DNA of 64,000 bases, taken from positions 496,001 to 560,000 of the forward strand of contig CBDFJV010000007.1 of the NCBI GenBank assembly GCA_965248605.1, given 5' to 3'. The notes under the pieces are model-generated. The model was given only the letters and a program-made list of their open reading frames with translations. It was not told the origin of the DNA and made no database searches. The stretch is from CAUZJF01 sp965248605. GTDB taxonomy: Bacteria > Chloroflexota > Dehalococcoidia > Lucifugimonadales > CAUZJF01. Each line of letters begins with the position of its first letter. Position 1 is the first letter of the stretch. The position numbers and the translations under genes are program-made. This document shows, piece by piece, positions 56,935 to 64,000 of the stretch.

Positions 56935-57271
56935 CTTGCTGCTCCTCGTCCACCACTACGGTGATGTGACTGCTCCTGCGGAATATCCGCGATGCTCGAC
57001 CTCTCGACCTCGCCCGGAAACGCTTCACGGTTGTCCCTTGGTTTGCGTATATCTCTACGATCCGTAGATCAGACTGCCTCGTCAGAAGCTCGTTCTCGGC
57101 GTTGGCCGACGCGGACTTGACCACTCTCAACACGGTGGCCGCCACCGGTGACGGCAAGAACTCGAGAATCTGGAGCGCTTCGTCGACCGGTTTCCCGCGT
57201 ACCAGGTCGATGATAGGCTTCACTTTTTTTACGGAAACACCGGTTTCCTTTGCCTTCGCGCTCGCGGGCAA
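56924..57271 (-). CDS. rplV: 50S ribosomal protein L22
   Basis: 115 aa. VKPIIDLVRGKPVDEALQIL, KSASANAENE and the loop KRFRARSRGRASRIFRRSSH lining the exit tunnel are present. Confidence 0.96.
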   Translation of the reverse strand: MPASAKAKETGVSVKKVKPIIDLVRGKPVDEALQILEFLPSPVAATVLRVVKSASANAENELLTRQSDLRIVEIYANQGTTVKRFRARSRGRASRIFRRSSHITVVVDEEQQVGE

Positions 57272-57287
57272 TTCGACTCCTCCGTCC

Positions 57288-57572
57288 CTAAGAGACCGAC
57301 GTCATGCGTTCCGACCGGGACGAGTGTCCTCGGAACGTCCGCGTTGGGGCGAACTCACCAAGCCTGTGCCCCACCATGTTCTCTGTAATGAATATCGGGA
57401 TGTGTCGCCGTCCGTCATGGACGCCGATAGTCAGACCCAGCATATCGGGCATGATCATCGAAGCCCTGGACCAAGTTTTGATCTCCGGCTTGCTTCTACT
57501 CCGATTCGCCGCCTCGACCTTTTTGGCCAGTTTGGCGTCGACGAATGGCCCCTTCTTTACCGATCTTGACAT
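57288..57572 (-). CDS. rpsS: 30S ribosomal protein S19
   Basis: 94 aa. MSRSVKKGPFVDAKLAKKVE, RASMIMPDMLGLTIGVHDGR and NMVGHRLGEFAPTRTFRGH are canonical. Confidence 0.97.
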   Translation of the reverse strand: MSRSVKKGPFVDAKLAKKVEAANRSRSKPEIKTWSRASMIMPDMLGLTIGVHDGRRHIPIFITENMVGHRLGEFAPTRTFRGHSSRSERMTSVS

Positions 57573-57589
57573 CTATACCTCCAGCGAGA

Positions 57590-58420
57590 CTAACGCCGCG
57601 ACTTCCGGCTCTGAATGAACTTGTCGGTCGACTTGTTGCGCCGCGTCCGATAACCGAGGGCTGGCTTACCCCAAGGCGTCTTCGGGCTCGGCATGCCGAT
57701 CGGCGAGCGGCCCTCTCCGCCGCCATGCGGATGGTCCCTGGGGGACATCACGACACCCCTCACCTCCGGTCGTCTACCCATGTTGCGTTTGCGCCCCGCC
57801 TTTCCAAGTTTGACGTTCTTATGGTCTACGGCGCCTACCTGCCCGATGGTCGCCATGCACTCACTGAGCACACGCCTGACCTCACCCGACGGCAGCCGGA
57901 GCAGCGTGTAGCGGTCTTCCTTAGCGAGAACCTGTGCTCCTCCGCCCGCGCTGCGGACCAGCTGACCGCCCTTGCCTACTTTCATCTCTATGTTGTGCAC
58001 CAGAGTTCCGGTGGGAATCGCTTTCAAAGGGAGGGCGTTCCCCGTCCTCACCTCAGCTCCGCCTCCCGCCTGAACGGGGTCTCCGACGCCCAGACCGTTT
58101 GGGGCGATTATGTACCGCCAGTCGCCGTCCCGGTACTTTATTAGCGCGATCCTCGCCGACCGGTTCGGGTCGTACTCGATGCTCGCGACCTCGCCTGGAA
58201 CGCCAGGCTTGTCCCGTTTGAAATCGATTATTCTGAGCCGGCGCTTGTGACCCCCACCGCGATGTCGGACCGTGATCTTTCCACGCGAATTACGGCCTGC
58301 ACGCCTCTTGAGCGGCTTAACGAGCGACTTCTTGGGCTTGCGCTCGGTAATGTCGTCGTTGGTCTGAAATACCGCGCCCCGGCGCCCGGGTGTAATCGGT
58401 TTTGCGCTCTTTAGTGGCAT
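57590..58420 (-). CDS. rplB: 50S ribosomal protein L2
   Basis: 276 aa. GRNSRGKITVRHRGGGHKRR, AGGGAEVRTGNALPLKAIPT and VMSPRDHPHGGGEGRSPIG, the segment with the His near the peptidyl transferase centre, are all present. Confidence 0.97.
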   Translation of the reverse strand: MPLKSAKPITPGRRGAVFQTNDDITERKPKKSLVKPLKRRAGRNSRGKITVRHRGGGHKRRLRIIDFKRDKPGVPGEVASIEYDPNRSARIALIKYRDGDWRYIIAPNGLGVGDPVQAGGGAEVRTGNALPLKAIPTGTLVHNIEMKVGKGGQLVRSAGGGAQVLAKEDRYTLLRLPSGEVRRVLSECMATIGQVGAVDHKNVKLGKAGRKRNMGRRPEVRGVVMSPRDHPHGGGEGRSPIGMPSPKTPWGKPALGYRTRRNKSTDKFIQSRKSRR

Positions 58421-58705
58421 CTAAACACCCTCGAAGATTGTGATTGTATCGCCCGGCGCCAGCGTAACGATGGCTTTCTTCCAGGAGCGCTTCGCCGAGT
58501 AGCGGGCGCCGAATCGCTTTCGCTTTCCACGCACGTTCATCGTATTGACGTTGACAATTTTGACGTCGAAGGCCTTTTCGACCGAGTCTTTGACCTGATA
58601 TTTGGTCGCACTGGGCGCGACCTCGAAGACATACCGGCCCCGTTCCTGCATGTCGGTGCTTTTCTCAGTGATGATCGGACGCCTCAGAACCTCTAACGCA
58701 TGCAT
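58421..58705 (-). CDS. rplW: 50S ribosomal protein L23
   Basis: 94 aa from MHALEVLRRPIITEKST; upstream in-frame codons overlap rplD and are rejected. FEVAPSATKYQVKDSVEKAF and NVRGKRKRFGARYSAKRSWK are typical. L23 sits at the tunnel exit. Confidence 0.95.
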   Translation of the reverse strand: MHALEVLRRPIITEKSTDMQERGRYVFEVAPSATKYQVKDSVEKAFDVKIVNVNTMNVRGKRKRFGARYSAKRSWKKAIVTLAPGDTITIFEGV

Positions 58706-58710
58706 CTTTC

Positions 58711-59379
58711 TTACTCTGCCGTCGCCGATACGGCTGACCGCATCCGTTTGTGCCGGACACCACCCCACAATTCCTCGGTTGCTCGAGCCGCTTCGACGGT
58801 CATGATTACCGTTTGGTGTTGCAACAGTTGAAGTGTGTTCAGTAGACGCGACGGAGTCTTGGTAAGCCCAGGTATGTTCCGCGTGGCTCGGAGCGTATCT
58901 ACGTCGGCCCCATCCGCCACAAGGAGTAGAGGCTTCCGCGCGGCGAGCGCATCGATGATGGCAGCTATTTCCCTGGTCTTGGAAGTTGCCAGTCCGACCG
59001 ATTCCACTACGACAAGCTCACCATCGCGCACCTTGTCCGACAGCGTGGACACTAACGATAGCCGTCTCATTCTCTTCGGCGTTCGTTGGCGATAGCTTCT
59101 CGCACGGACGCCGAACACAACGCCCCCACCCCGCCATTGCGGCGCCCGAATAGTTCCGGCACGCGCCGCGCCTGTGTGCTTCTGAGGGCGGGGTTTCCTG
59201 CCGCCGCCTGATACACGAGCGCGAGTCTTTACTGCAGCCGTGCCTTGGCGTCGATTCGCGAGCTGACCGACCATCACCTGATGCACGAGGCCAGGCCTTG
59301 ACGGCGCCGCGAACACGTCGTCACGGACCTGCATAGTCTCAACGACCGTTCCCTGGGTATTCTTGACTTCGAGTCTCAT
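58711..59379 (-). CDS. rplD: 50S ribosomal protein L4
   Basis: 222 aa. The tunnel-lining loop TRARVSGGGRKPRPQKHTGA and RAGTIRAPQWRGGGVVFGVR are conserved, followed by the RNase-resistant globular part ending in TVEAARATEELWG. C-terminus slightly long. Confidence 0.95.
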   Translation of the reverse strand: MRLEVKNTQGTVVETMQVRDDVFAAPSRPGLVHQVMVGQLANRRQGTAAVKTRARVSGGGRKPRPQKHTGAARAGTIRAPQWRGGGVVFGVRARSYRQRTPKRMRRLSLVSTLSDKVRDGELVVVESVGLATSKTREIAAIIDALAARKPLLLVADGADVDTLRATRNIPGLTKTPSRLLNTLQLLQHQTVIMTVEAARATEELWGGVRHKRMRSAVSATAE

Positions 59380-59386
59380 TCTGTTC

Positions 59387-60019
59387 CTACTTCGACCCTG
59401 CTCCGGTCTTCCGGATAAGCAGGAGCGAGTTTGTCGCTCCAGGGACAGCCCCTTTGATTAATAGCAAATTACGGTCAGGGTCGGCGGAGACCACTTCGAG
59501 GCCTCGAATCGTGACACGGTTGTTTCCCATGTGGCCGGCCATTCTCAGCCCCTTAAGAACTCTGCCGGGGGAGCTCCCTGCCCCAATAGACCCGGGGGCA
59601 CGATGTCTGTCGGACTGGCCGTGGGTCTTCGGCCCACCGTGGAAGCCGTGACGCTTCACACCTCCCGCGAACCCGCGACCCTTTGTGGTCCCGGTCGCCT
59701 CCACCTTTTCTCCCGGCTCGAACAGGCTAGCATCGAACTCCTGGCCGACGACGATGTCGCCGACGTCGTCAGTCCTGAACTCGCGTAGGTGGCGGAACAA
59801 CTTGCCGGAACCCTCGAGATGCCCGCTAGCCGGCCGATTCCTACGCCGCACTTCTTCGAATCCCAGCTGCACCGCAGAGTAACCGTCGCCGCCGACAGTC
59901 TTTACCTGAGTAACCGTGCACGGTCCGGCTTGAACGGCCGTGACGCATACCGCCTGGCCGTCTTCGCGGAACACCTCGGTGGTGCCGATCTTTTTCGCTA
60001 GGAGTCCTTGGATGGTCAT
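59387..60019 (-). CDS. rplC: 50S ribosomal protein L3
   Basis: 210 aa from MTIQGLLAKKIGTTEVFRED; a longer frame reaching into rpsJ is rejected. GTTKGRGFAGGVKRHGFHGG, HGQSDRHRAPGSIGAGSSPG and KGLRMAGHMGNNRVTIRGLE are canonical. Confidence 0.96.
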   Translation of the reverse strand: MTIQGLLAKKIGTTEVFREDGQAVCVTAVQAGPCTVTQVKTVGGDGYSAVQLGFEEVRRRNRPASGHLEGSGKLFRHLREFRTDDVGDIVVGQEFDASLFEPGEKVEATGTTKGRGFAGGVKRHGFHGGPKTHGQSDRHRAPGSIGAGSSPGRVLKGLRMAGHMGNNRVTIRGLEVVSADPDRNLLLIKGAVPGATNSLLLIRKTGAGSK

Positions 60020-60036
60020 GCTAACGCTCAGACAGA

Positions 60037-60348
60037 TTACAGCTTGATCGAGATATAAACGCCGGCGGGAACATTGAGTCTGGTCAGAGAGTCGATCGTC
60101 TTGGAGGTGGGTTCGTGGATGTCGATGAGGCGGTTGTGAGTTCGGAGCTCGAAATGCTCTCGACCGTCCTTGTGGACGTGAGGGGAACGAATCACACAGA
60201 ACCGCTTGATAGAAGTCGGCAGCGGAATCGGTCCGGCGACCTGCGCACCGGTACGCTCCGCCGCCTCCACGATCTGTCCCGCTGACTGATCGAGAACCCT
60301 GTGGTCGAATGCCCTGAGTATTATTCTGATCTTCTGCTTGGAAACCAT
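60037..60348 (-). CDS. rpsJ: 30S ribosomal protein S10
   Basis: 103 aa. KIRIILRAFDHRVLDQSAGQ, GPIPLPTSIKRFCVIRSPHV and HKDGREHFELRTHNRLIDI cover the family. It follows fusA directly with a 54-nt gap; no tuf gene intervenes. Confidence 0.97.
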   Translation of the reverse strand: MVSKQKIRIILRAFDHRVLDQSAGQIVEAAERTGAQVAGPIPLPTSIKRFCVIRSPHVHKDGREHFELRTHNRLIDIHEPTSKTIDSLTRLNVPAGVYISIKL

Positions 60349-60402
60349 TGACCACCATCGCCGGCCTTGGTGACTCGCTCCGAACCGAGATTCGGAGCGG
60401 GC

Positions 60403-62457
60403 CTACTCGGAGGCTACAGCTACGGGTACCTCCTGGTAGTTGTCGAACTCGAGGGAGTAACTAGCCCTCCCTTGCGTAAGCGATCGAACCGTATTCGCAT
60501 ATCCGAAGCTCTCTCCCAGGGGAACTAGGGCGCGAACGACCTGAATGTCCTCTTGTCCCTCGATTCCTCTGATGTTAGCCCTCCGGCGTCCCAGGTCCCC
60601 CAGAACCTCCCCGAGAAACTCCCCGGGGGTAATGAGCTCGAGACGCATGATAGGCTCGAGAAGCATGGGGCGGGCCCGCTTGATAGCGGCTTTGGTCGCA
60701 ATGGACCCCGCGATCCGGAACGCCATTTCCGAGGAGTCGACCTCGTGGAAGCTCCCGTCTAGAAGCGTAACCTTGGTGTCTACGACCGGATATCCACCAA
60801 CTGGGCCGGCTCCGAGGGCGTCTTCCACCCCCTTGCTGACCGCCGGAATAAACGCACGAGGGATCGCGCCTCCTCTGGTCTTGTCCTCGAACTGGAATCC
60901 CTCGCCGCGCTTCAGAGGCTCAAGCTGGAGGACCACGTGAGCGTACTGGCCGTGACCCCCGGTCTGGCGGACGAAACGCTCTTCTGCCTGCACCGACTTC
61001 CTGGGCGCCTCTCGATAGGAAACCTTCGGCTTTCCGATGTTCCCTTCGACCTTGAATTCTCTCTTGATACGGTCGACGACGATCTCTAGATGAAGCTCCC
61101 CCATGCCGGACATGATAGTCTGGCCGACTTCTTCGTCGAACCTGATGTTGAGGGTGGGGTCTTCGCCGGCGAGCTTCGACAGCGCGTCAAGAAGTCGCTC
61201 CTGGTCTGCGCGGGTTTTCGGCTCTATGGCCGTTGACATTACCGGCTCTGGGAATGTGATCGTCTCAAGCACTATGGGCACCTTCTCATCGCAGATCGTG
61301 TCGCCGGTCGACGCATTCCTCATACCCACAACAGCTACGATCTCGCCGACTTTCATCCCATCGAGGTCTTCACGATGTTGCGCATGCATTCTAACGACTC
61401 GGCCAAGTCGTTCCCGTTTTCCCGTGGCCGAATTGATCACCCCTTCGCTCGTCTTTACCTGCCCGGAGTAAACGCGGAAGTATACCAGCCGGCCGATGAA
61501 AGGGTCGGTCACTGTCTTGAACGCCAGAGCGCAGAAGGGCGCCTCTAGAGTCGGCTCGCGGGTTTCCTCTCGGCTTCCGCCGTTTACCTTCCCAACGGGG
61601 GCAGGCACCTCCATAGGCGAAGGGAGGTAGTCACCGATGGCGTCCAGGAGGGAATGTATTCCTTTGTTCTTTAGCGCGCTGCCGCACACTACGGGCACCA
61701 GTTGGTAATCGACCGTCGCCTTCCTGAGTGCTGCCTTGATCTCTTCCTTGGTGATCTCCTGGCCCTCGAGGTACTTGATGATCAATTCGTCGTCGGTCTC
61801 GGCGATCTTCTCGACCATCAACTCCCGATAGTCGCGAAAGTCTTCGATCAGCTCTTCCGGCACAGGCCCCTCCAACGGGACCTGGGGCGCATCGTCTTCG
61901 TAGGTGATGGCCTTTTCCTCTATCAAATCGATTACGCCGCGGAAAGAGTCTTCAATTCCGACCGGGATTTGAACAGCGACCGGCCGTGCTCCCAACCGAT
62001 GAGCGATACTGTCGATCGTTCTCTGAAAGTCCGCGCCGACTCTATCCATTTTGTTGACAAAACATATTCGAGGCACGTGGTAGCGGTCGGCCTGCCGCCA
62101 CACTGTCTCCGACTGAGGCTGCACGCCTGCCACCGCATCGAAGACCACCACGCCACCGTCCAATATTCGTAGACTCCGCTCCACTTCGGCTGTGAAGTCC
62201 ACGTGGCCGGGTGTATCGATCACGTTGATCGTAAGCCCATGCCAGTTGCACGTGGTAGCAGCCGCCGTTATCGTGATTCCGCGCTCACGCTCCTGCGCCA
62301 TCCAGTCCATCGACGTCGTGCCCTCGTCGACTCCACCGATCTTGTAGATGCGACCGGCGAAGAACAGCACCCGCTCGGTGACGGTTGTTTTCCCGGCATC
62401 GATATGCGCGATAAAGCCAATGTTGCGAGTAGATTCCAGTTGCGCTTGGGGGGGCAT
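60403..62457 (-). CDS. fusA: Translation elongation factor G
   Basis: 684 aa GTPase that drives tRNA-mRNA translocation. G1 AHIDAGKTTVTERVLFFAG, switch region RERGITITAAATTC, G3 DTPGHVDFTAEVERSLRILD, G4 NKMDRVGADF, domain IV TGGHGQYAHVVLQLEPLKRG. Slightly shorter than the usual 690-700 aa. Confidence 0.97.
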   Translation of the reverse strand: MPPQAQLESTRNIGFIAHIDAGKTTVTERVLFFAGRIYKIGGVDEGTTSMDWMAQERERGITITAAATTCNWHGLTINVIDTPGHVDFTAEVERSLRILDGGVVVFDAVAGVQPQSETVWRQADRYHVPRICFVNKMDRVGADFQRTIDSIAHRLGARPVAVQIPVGIEDSFRGVIDLIEEKAITYEDDAPQVPLEGPVPEELIEDFRDYRELMVEKIAETDDELIIKYLEGQEITKEEIKAALRKATVDYQLVPVVCGSALKNKGIHSLLDAIGDYLPSPMEVPAPVGKVNGGSREETREPTLEAPFCALAFKTVTDPFIGRLVYFRVYSGQVKTSEGVINSATGKRERLGRVVRMHAQHREDLDGMKVGEIVAVVGMRNASTGDTICDEKVPIVLETITFPEPVMSTAIEPKTRADQERLLDALSKLAGEDPTLNIRFDEEVGQTIMSGMGELHLEIVVDRIKREFKVEGNIGKPKVSYREAPRKSVQAEERFVRQTGGHGQYAHVVLQLEPLKRGEGFQFEDKTRGGAIPRAFIPAVSKGVEDALGAGPVGGYPVVDTKVTLLDGSFHEVDSSEMAFRIAGSIATKAAIKRARPMLLEPIMRLELITPGEFLGEVLGDLGRRRANIRGIEGQEDIQVVRALVPLGESFGYANTVRSLTQGRASYSLEFDNYQEVPVAVASE

Positions 62458-62496
62458 CAGGGGACCGTATCATCTGAGGAGATGTTAAGGGTTAGT

Positions 62497-62967
62497 TCAC
62501 CACCGGTAGTGAACGAAGGCTCGGTTAGCTTCGGCCATGCGATGCTGGTCTTCCTTCTTCTTTACAGCTTCACCCTGGCCTCTCGATGCGTCCAACAGCT
62601 CCTGGGCCAGCCTCTCGGACATCGGTCTGCCCGACCTGGCTCTGGCCGCCTGCACCACCCACCGCATGGCGAGAGCGACCTGTCGGTCCCTCCGGACTTC
62701 CGTTGGGACTTGATAAGTCGCGCCGCCAACCCTGCGTGACTTGACCTCGAGCTGAGGAGTGACGTTTCTGATTGCCTGCTGAAAGACCTCGATACCTGGC
62801 CGGTGGGCCTGGCCCTCGGCCTCGTTCAAGGCGCTATATACGATCCGCTGCGCCACCGTCTGCTTGCCGTGCATCATTATTTTGTTGATGAACTTCGCGA
62901 GCTCGATGCTCCCAAAGTTGGGGTCCGGCCTGGTGACTCGGCGAACGGCTCTTCTACGACGTGACAA
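62497..62967 (-). CDS. rpsG: 30S ribosomal protein S7
   Basis: 156 aa. MSRRRRAVRRVTRPDPNFGS, KFINKIMMHGKQTVAQRIVY, VGGATYQVPTEVRRDRQVAL and RWVVQAARARSGRPMSERLA are canonical. Confidence 0.97.
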   Translation of the reverse strand: MSRRRRAVRRVTRPDPNFGSIELAKFINKIMMHGKQTVAQRIVYSALNEAEGQAHRPGIEVFQQAIRNVTPQLEVKSRRVGGATYQVPTEVRRDRQVALAMRWVVQAARARSGRPMSERLAQELLDASRGQGEAVKKKEDQHRMAEANRAFVHYRW

Positions 62968-62979
62968 CGCGGATCTCTC

Positions 62980-63390
62980 CTAGCTCTTCTTGGTCCCGTA
63001 CTTGCTACGACCCCGATTTCGGTCGCTGACTCCGGCGCTATCGAGGGCGCCTCTGATAATTGTATATCGGACGCCCGGCAGGTCCTTGACCCTCCCACCG
63101 CGGATGAGCACGACGGAGTGCTCCTGGAGGTTATGCCCCTCGCCTGGAATGTATGCATTGACTTCCATGCCGTTCGTCAGCCTGACCCTGGCTACCTTTC
63201 TTAGAGCCGAATTCGGCTTCCTTGGCGTCATGGTCCTCACCTGTATGCAGACGCCCCGCTTCTGGGGCGATCCGGAGTCCCTGATGCTTCGGTTTTTCAG
63301 CGAGTTGAAGGAATACCGAAGCGCCGGAGTCTTGTCCTTCCGGTGCTTGGACCGTCTGCCCTTGCGGACCAGCTGACTCGTTGTAGGCAT
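62980..63390 (-). CDS. rpsL: 30S ribosomal protein S12
   Basis: 136 aa. MPTTSQLVRKGRRSKHRKDK, CIQVRTMTPRKPNSALRKVA and the streptomycin-site segment NLQEHSVVLIRGGRVKDLPG are conserved. Lys at the TPRKPNS position is the streptomycin-sensitive form. First gene of the super-operon. Confidence 0.97.
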   Translation of the reverse strand: MPTTSQLVRKGRRSKHRKDKTPALRYSFNSLKNRSIRDSGSPQKRGVCIQVRTMTPRKPNSALRKVARVRLTNGMEVNAYIPGEGHNLQEHSVVLIRGGRVKDLPGVRYTIIRGALDSAGVSDRNRGRSKYGTKKS

Positions 63391-63479
63391 TACGCGGTTC
63401 CTCTCTTGGAAACAGGGCCCTGTTCAGATACGAGTGAGGCACAAGTTTTCCCGACCGCCTCGCAGGGCGACAAACGGAG

Positions 63480-63508
63480 ATTATAGTTGCGCGTTCTGGA
63501 GATGTCAA
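63480..63508 (-). promoter_or_regulatory. Consensus promoter of the ribosomal super-operon
   Basis: On the minus strand TTGACA (63508-63503), 17-nt spacer, TATAAT (63485-63480): a perfect match to the primary sigma-factor consensus, 90 nt before rpsL. The only strong promoter seen before the 22-kb run of genes. Confidence 0.9.
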
Positions 63509-63591
63509 CGGCGTTTACGCCAATACTGACGCTACCTGACACCAGAATGTCGGATCCAACGGAACTCAGCGCAACATCATCACTTGTTGTG

Positions 63592-63621
63592 TTGACATGC
63601 CATTTGAGGGTATGGTACTGT
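63592..63621 (+). promoter_or_regulatory. Predicted lexA promoter
   Basis: TTGACA (63592-63597), 18-nt spacer, TACTGT (63616-63621). The start of transcription would fall in the LexA-box-like sequence that follows. Confidence 0.7.
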
Positions 63622-63625
63622 TGTT

Positions 63626-63639
63626 CGGAACATACGTAC
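63626..63639 (+). promoter_or_regulatory. LexA-box-like operator
   Basis: CGGAACATACGTAC holds GAAC-N4-GTAC, one mismatch from the GAAC-N4-GTTC core of Gram-positive/Chloroflexota-type SOS boxes. It overlaps the expected +1 of lexA, a position suited to autorepression. Confidence 0.65.
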
Positions 63640-63669
63640 TTACACAGGTCCGCGCCTGGAGGTCAACCG

Positions 63670-64000
63670 ATGGACAATAAGCCGTTGTCGGCCAAACAAG
63701 AATGCATCCTGGAATTCATCGAGGAGTTCCTCAAAGAAAACCACTACCCCCCTACCGTCCGCGACATCCAGAATGGATGCGAGATCAGCTCTACTTCTGT
63801 AGTGGACTACAACCTTCGCATCCTCCAACGGGAGGGGCATCTACGCCGGCAGGCGGACGTTTCGAGGGGCATTGAGCTCCTCGGAGAGAGGGCGAGCGGA
63901 ATCGGAGCGGATGTCGTTCAGGTTCCAGTGCTCGGCAGCATAGCAGCGGGTGAACCCCTGCACATACCTCCTGCTGATTCCTGGCACACAGAGGAAGTGG
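63670..64000 (+). CDS. lexA: LexA repressor (N-terminal part; runs off the window)
   Basis: Open to the window end, 110 residues visible. The winged-helix N-terminus contains SAKQECILEFIEEFLKENHY, then PPTVRDIQ and the recognition helix region ISSTSVVDYNLRILQREGHL. The linker leads to VPVLGSIAAGEPL, which holds the Ala-Gly self-cleavage bond. The catalytic Ser/Lys dyad lies beyond the end. LexA represses DNA-damage genes until RecA filaments trigger cleavage. It is divergent from the ribosomal operon. Confidence 0.95.
   Translation, partial: MDNKPLSAKQECILEFIEEFLKENHYPPTVRDIQNGCEISSTSVVDYNLRILQREGHLRRQADVSRGIELLGERASGIGADVVQVPVLGSIAAGEPLHIPPADSWHTEEV

Overview
The window is a 64-kb piece of a GC-rich bacterial chromosome. 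The best fit is a Chloroflexota member of the Dehalococcoidia/SAR202 type. The grounds are the gene families present (archaeal/eukaryotic-type IleRS under a T-box, a GAAC-N4-GTTC-like LexA box, a NuoEFG/formate-dehydrogenase-like trio, phytanoyl-CoA dioxygenase, amidohydrolase and Asp-box sialidase genes) and the many short palindromic repeats. This assignment is inference from gene content; no 16S gene is present.

Layout. (1) 1-5085: the end of a CNNM/CorC-type protein, tilS, a divergent NAD-salvage pair (nicotinate phosphoribosyltransferase and nicotinamidase), an M16 peptidase and the tail of a rhamnose mutarotase gene. (2) 5087-25400: an accessory region with two complete IS1380-family elements, one 458-bp IS1380 remnant inside a broken GH28 gene, a complete IS21-family element, several families of interspersed palindromic repeats, and cargo genes: a sialidase-like protein, PhyH, an amidohydrolase, DUF2461, tandem lipoprotein paralogues, a 2TM protein, a 971-aa SARP/AAA/TPR regulator and a GxxExxY protein. 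(3) 25435-30304: an operon on the minus strand, T-box leader (specifier AUC, Ile) - SAM methyltransferase - ileS - Nudix. (4) 30365-34926: repeats, a promoter/hairpin module, a heptanucleotide array, comEC and a candidate toxin-antitoxin pair. (5) 34926-40943: nuoE-nuoF-nuoG-like genes and a zinc-ribbon membrane protein. (6) 41044-63390: one unbroken minus-strand str-S10-spc-alpha-L13/S9 super-operon, rpsL to rpsI, driven by a fully consensus promoter. It lacks tuf between fusA and rpsJ, carries an extra membrane-protein gene between rpsK and rpsD, and encodes several ribosomal proteins with long low-complexity tails. (7) 63670-end: a divergent lexA gene with a LexA-box-like site over its start.

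The most noteworthy observations are the AUC T-box placed in front of a methyltransferase-ileS operon, the BECR-like/DUF2283-like gene pair, a formate-dehydrogenase-like subunit that appears to lack the catalytic Cys/Sec, the 270-residue acidic tail on ribosomal protein S17, and a repeat family whose core palindrome has been exchanged between copies. No tRNA, rRNA or CRISPR array was recognised.
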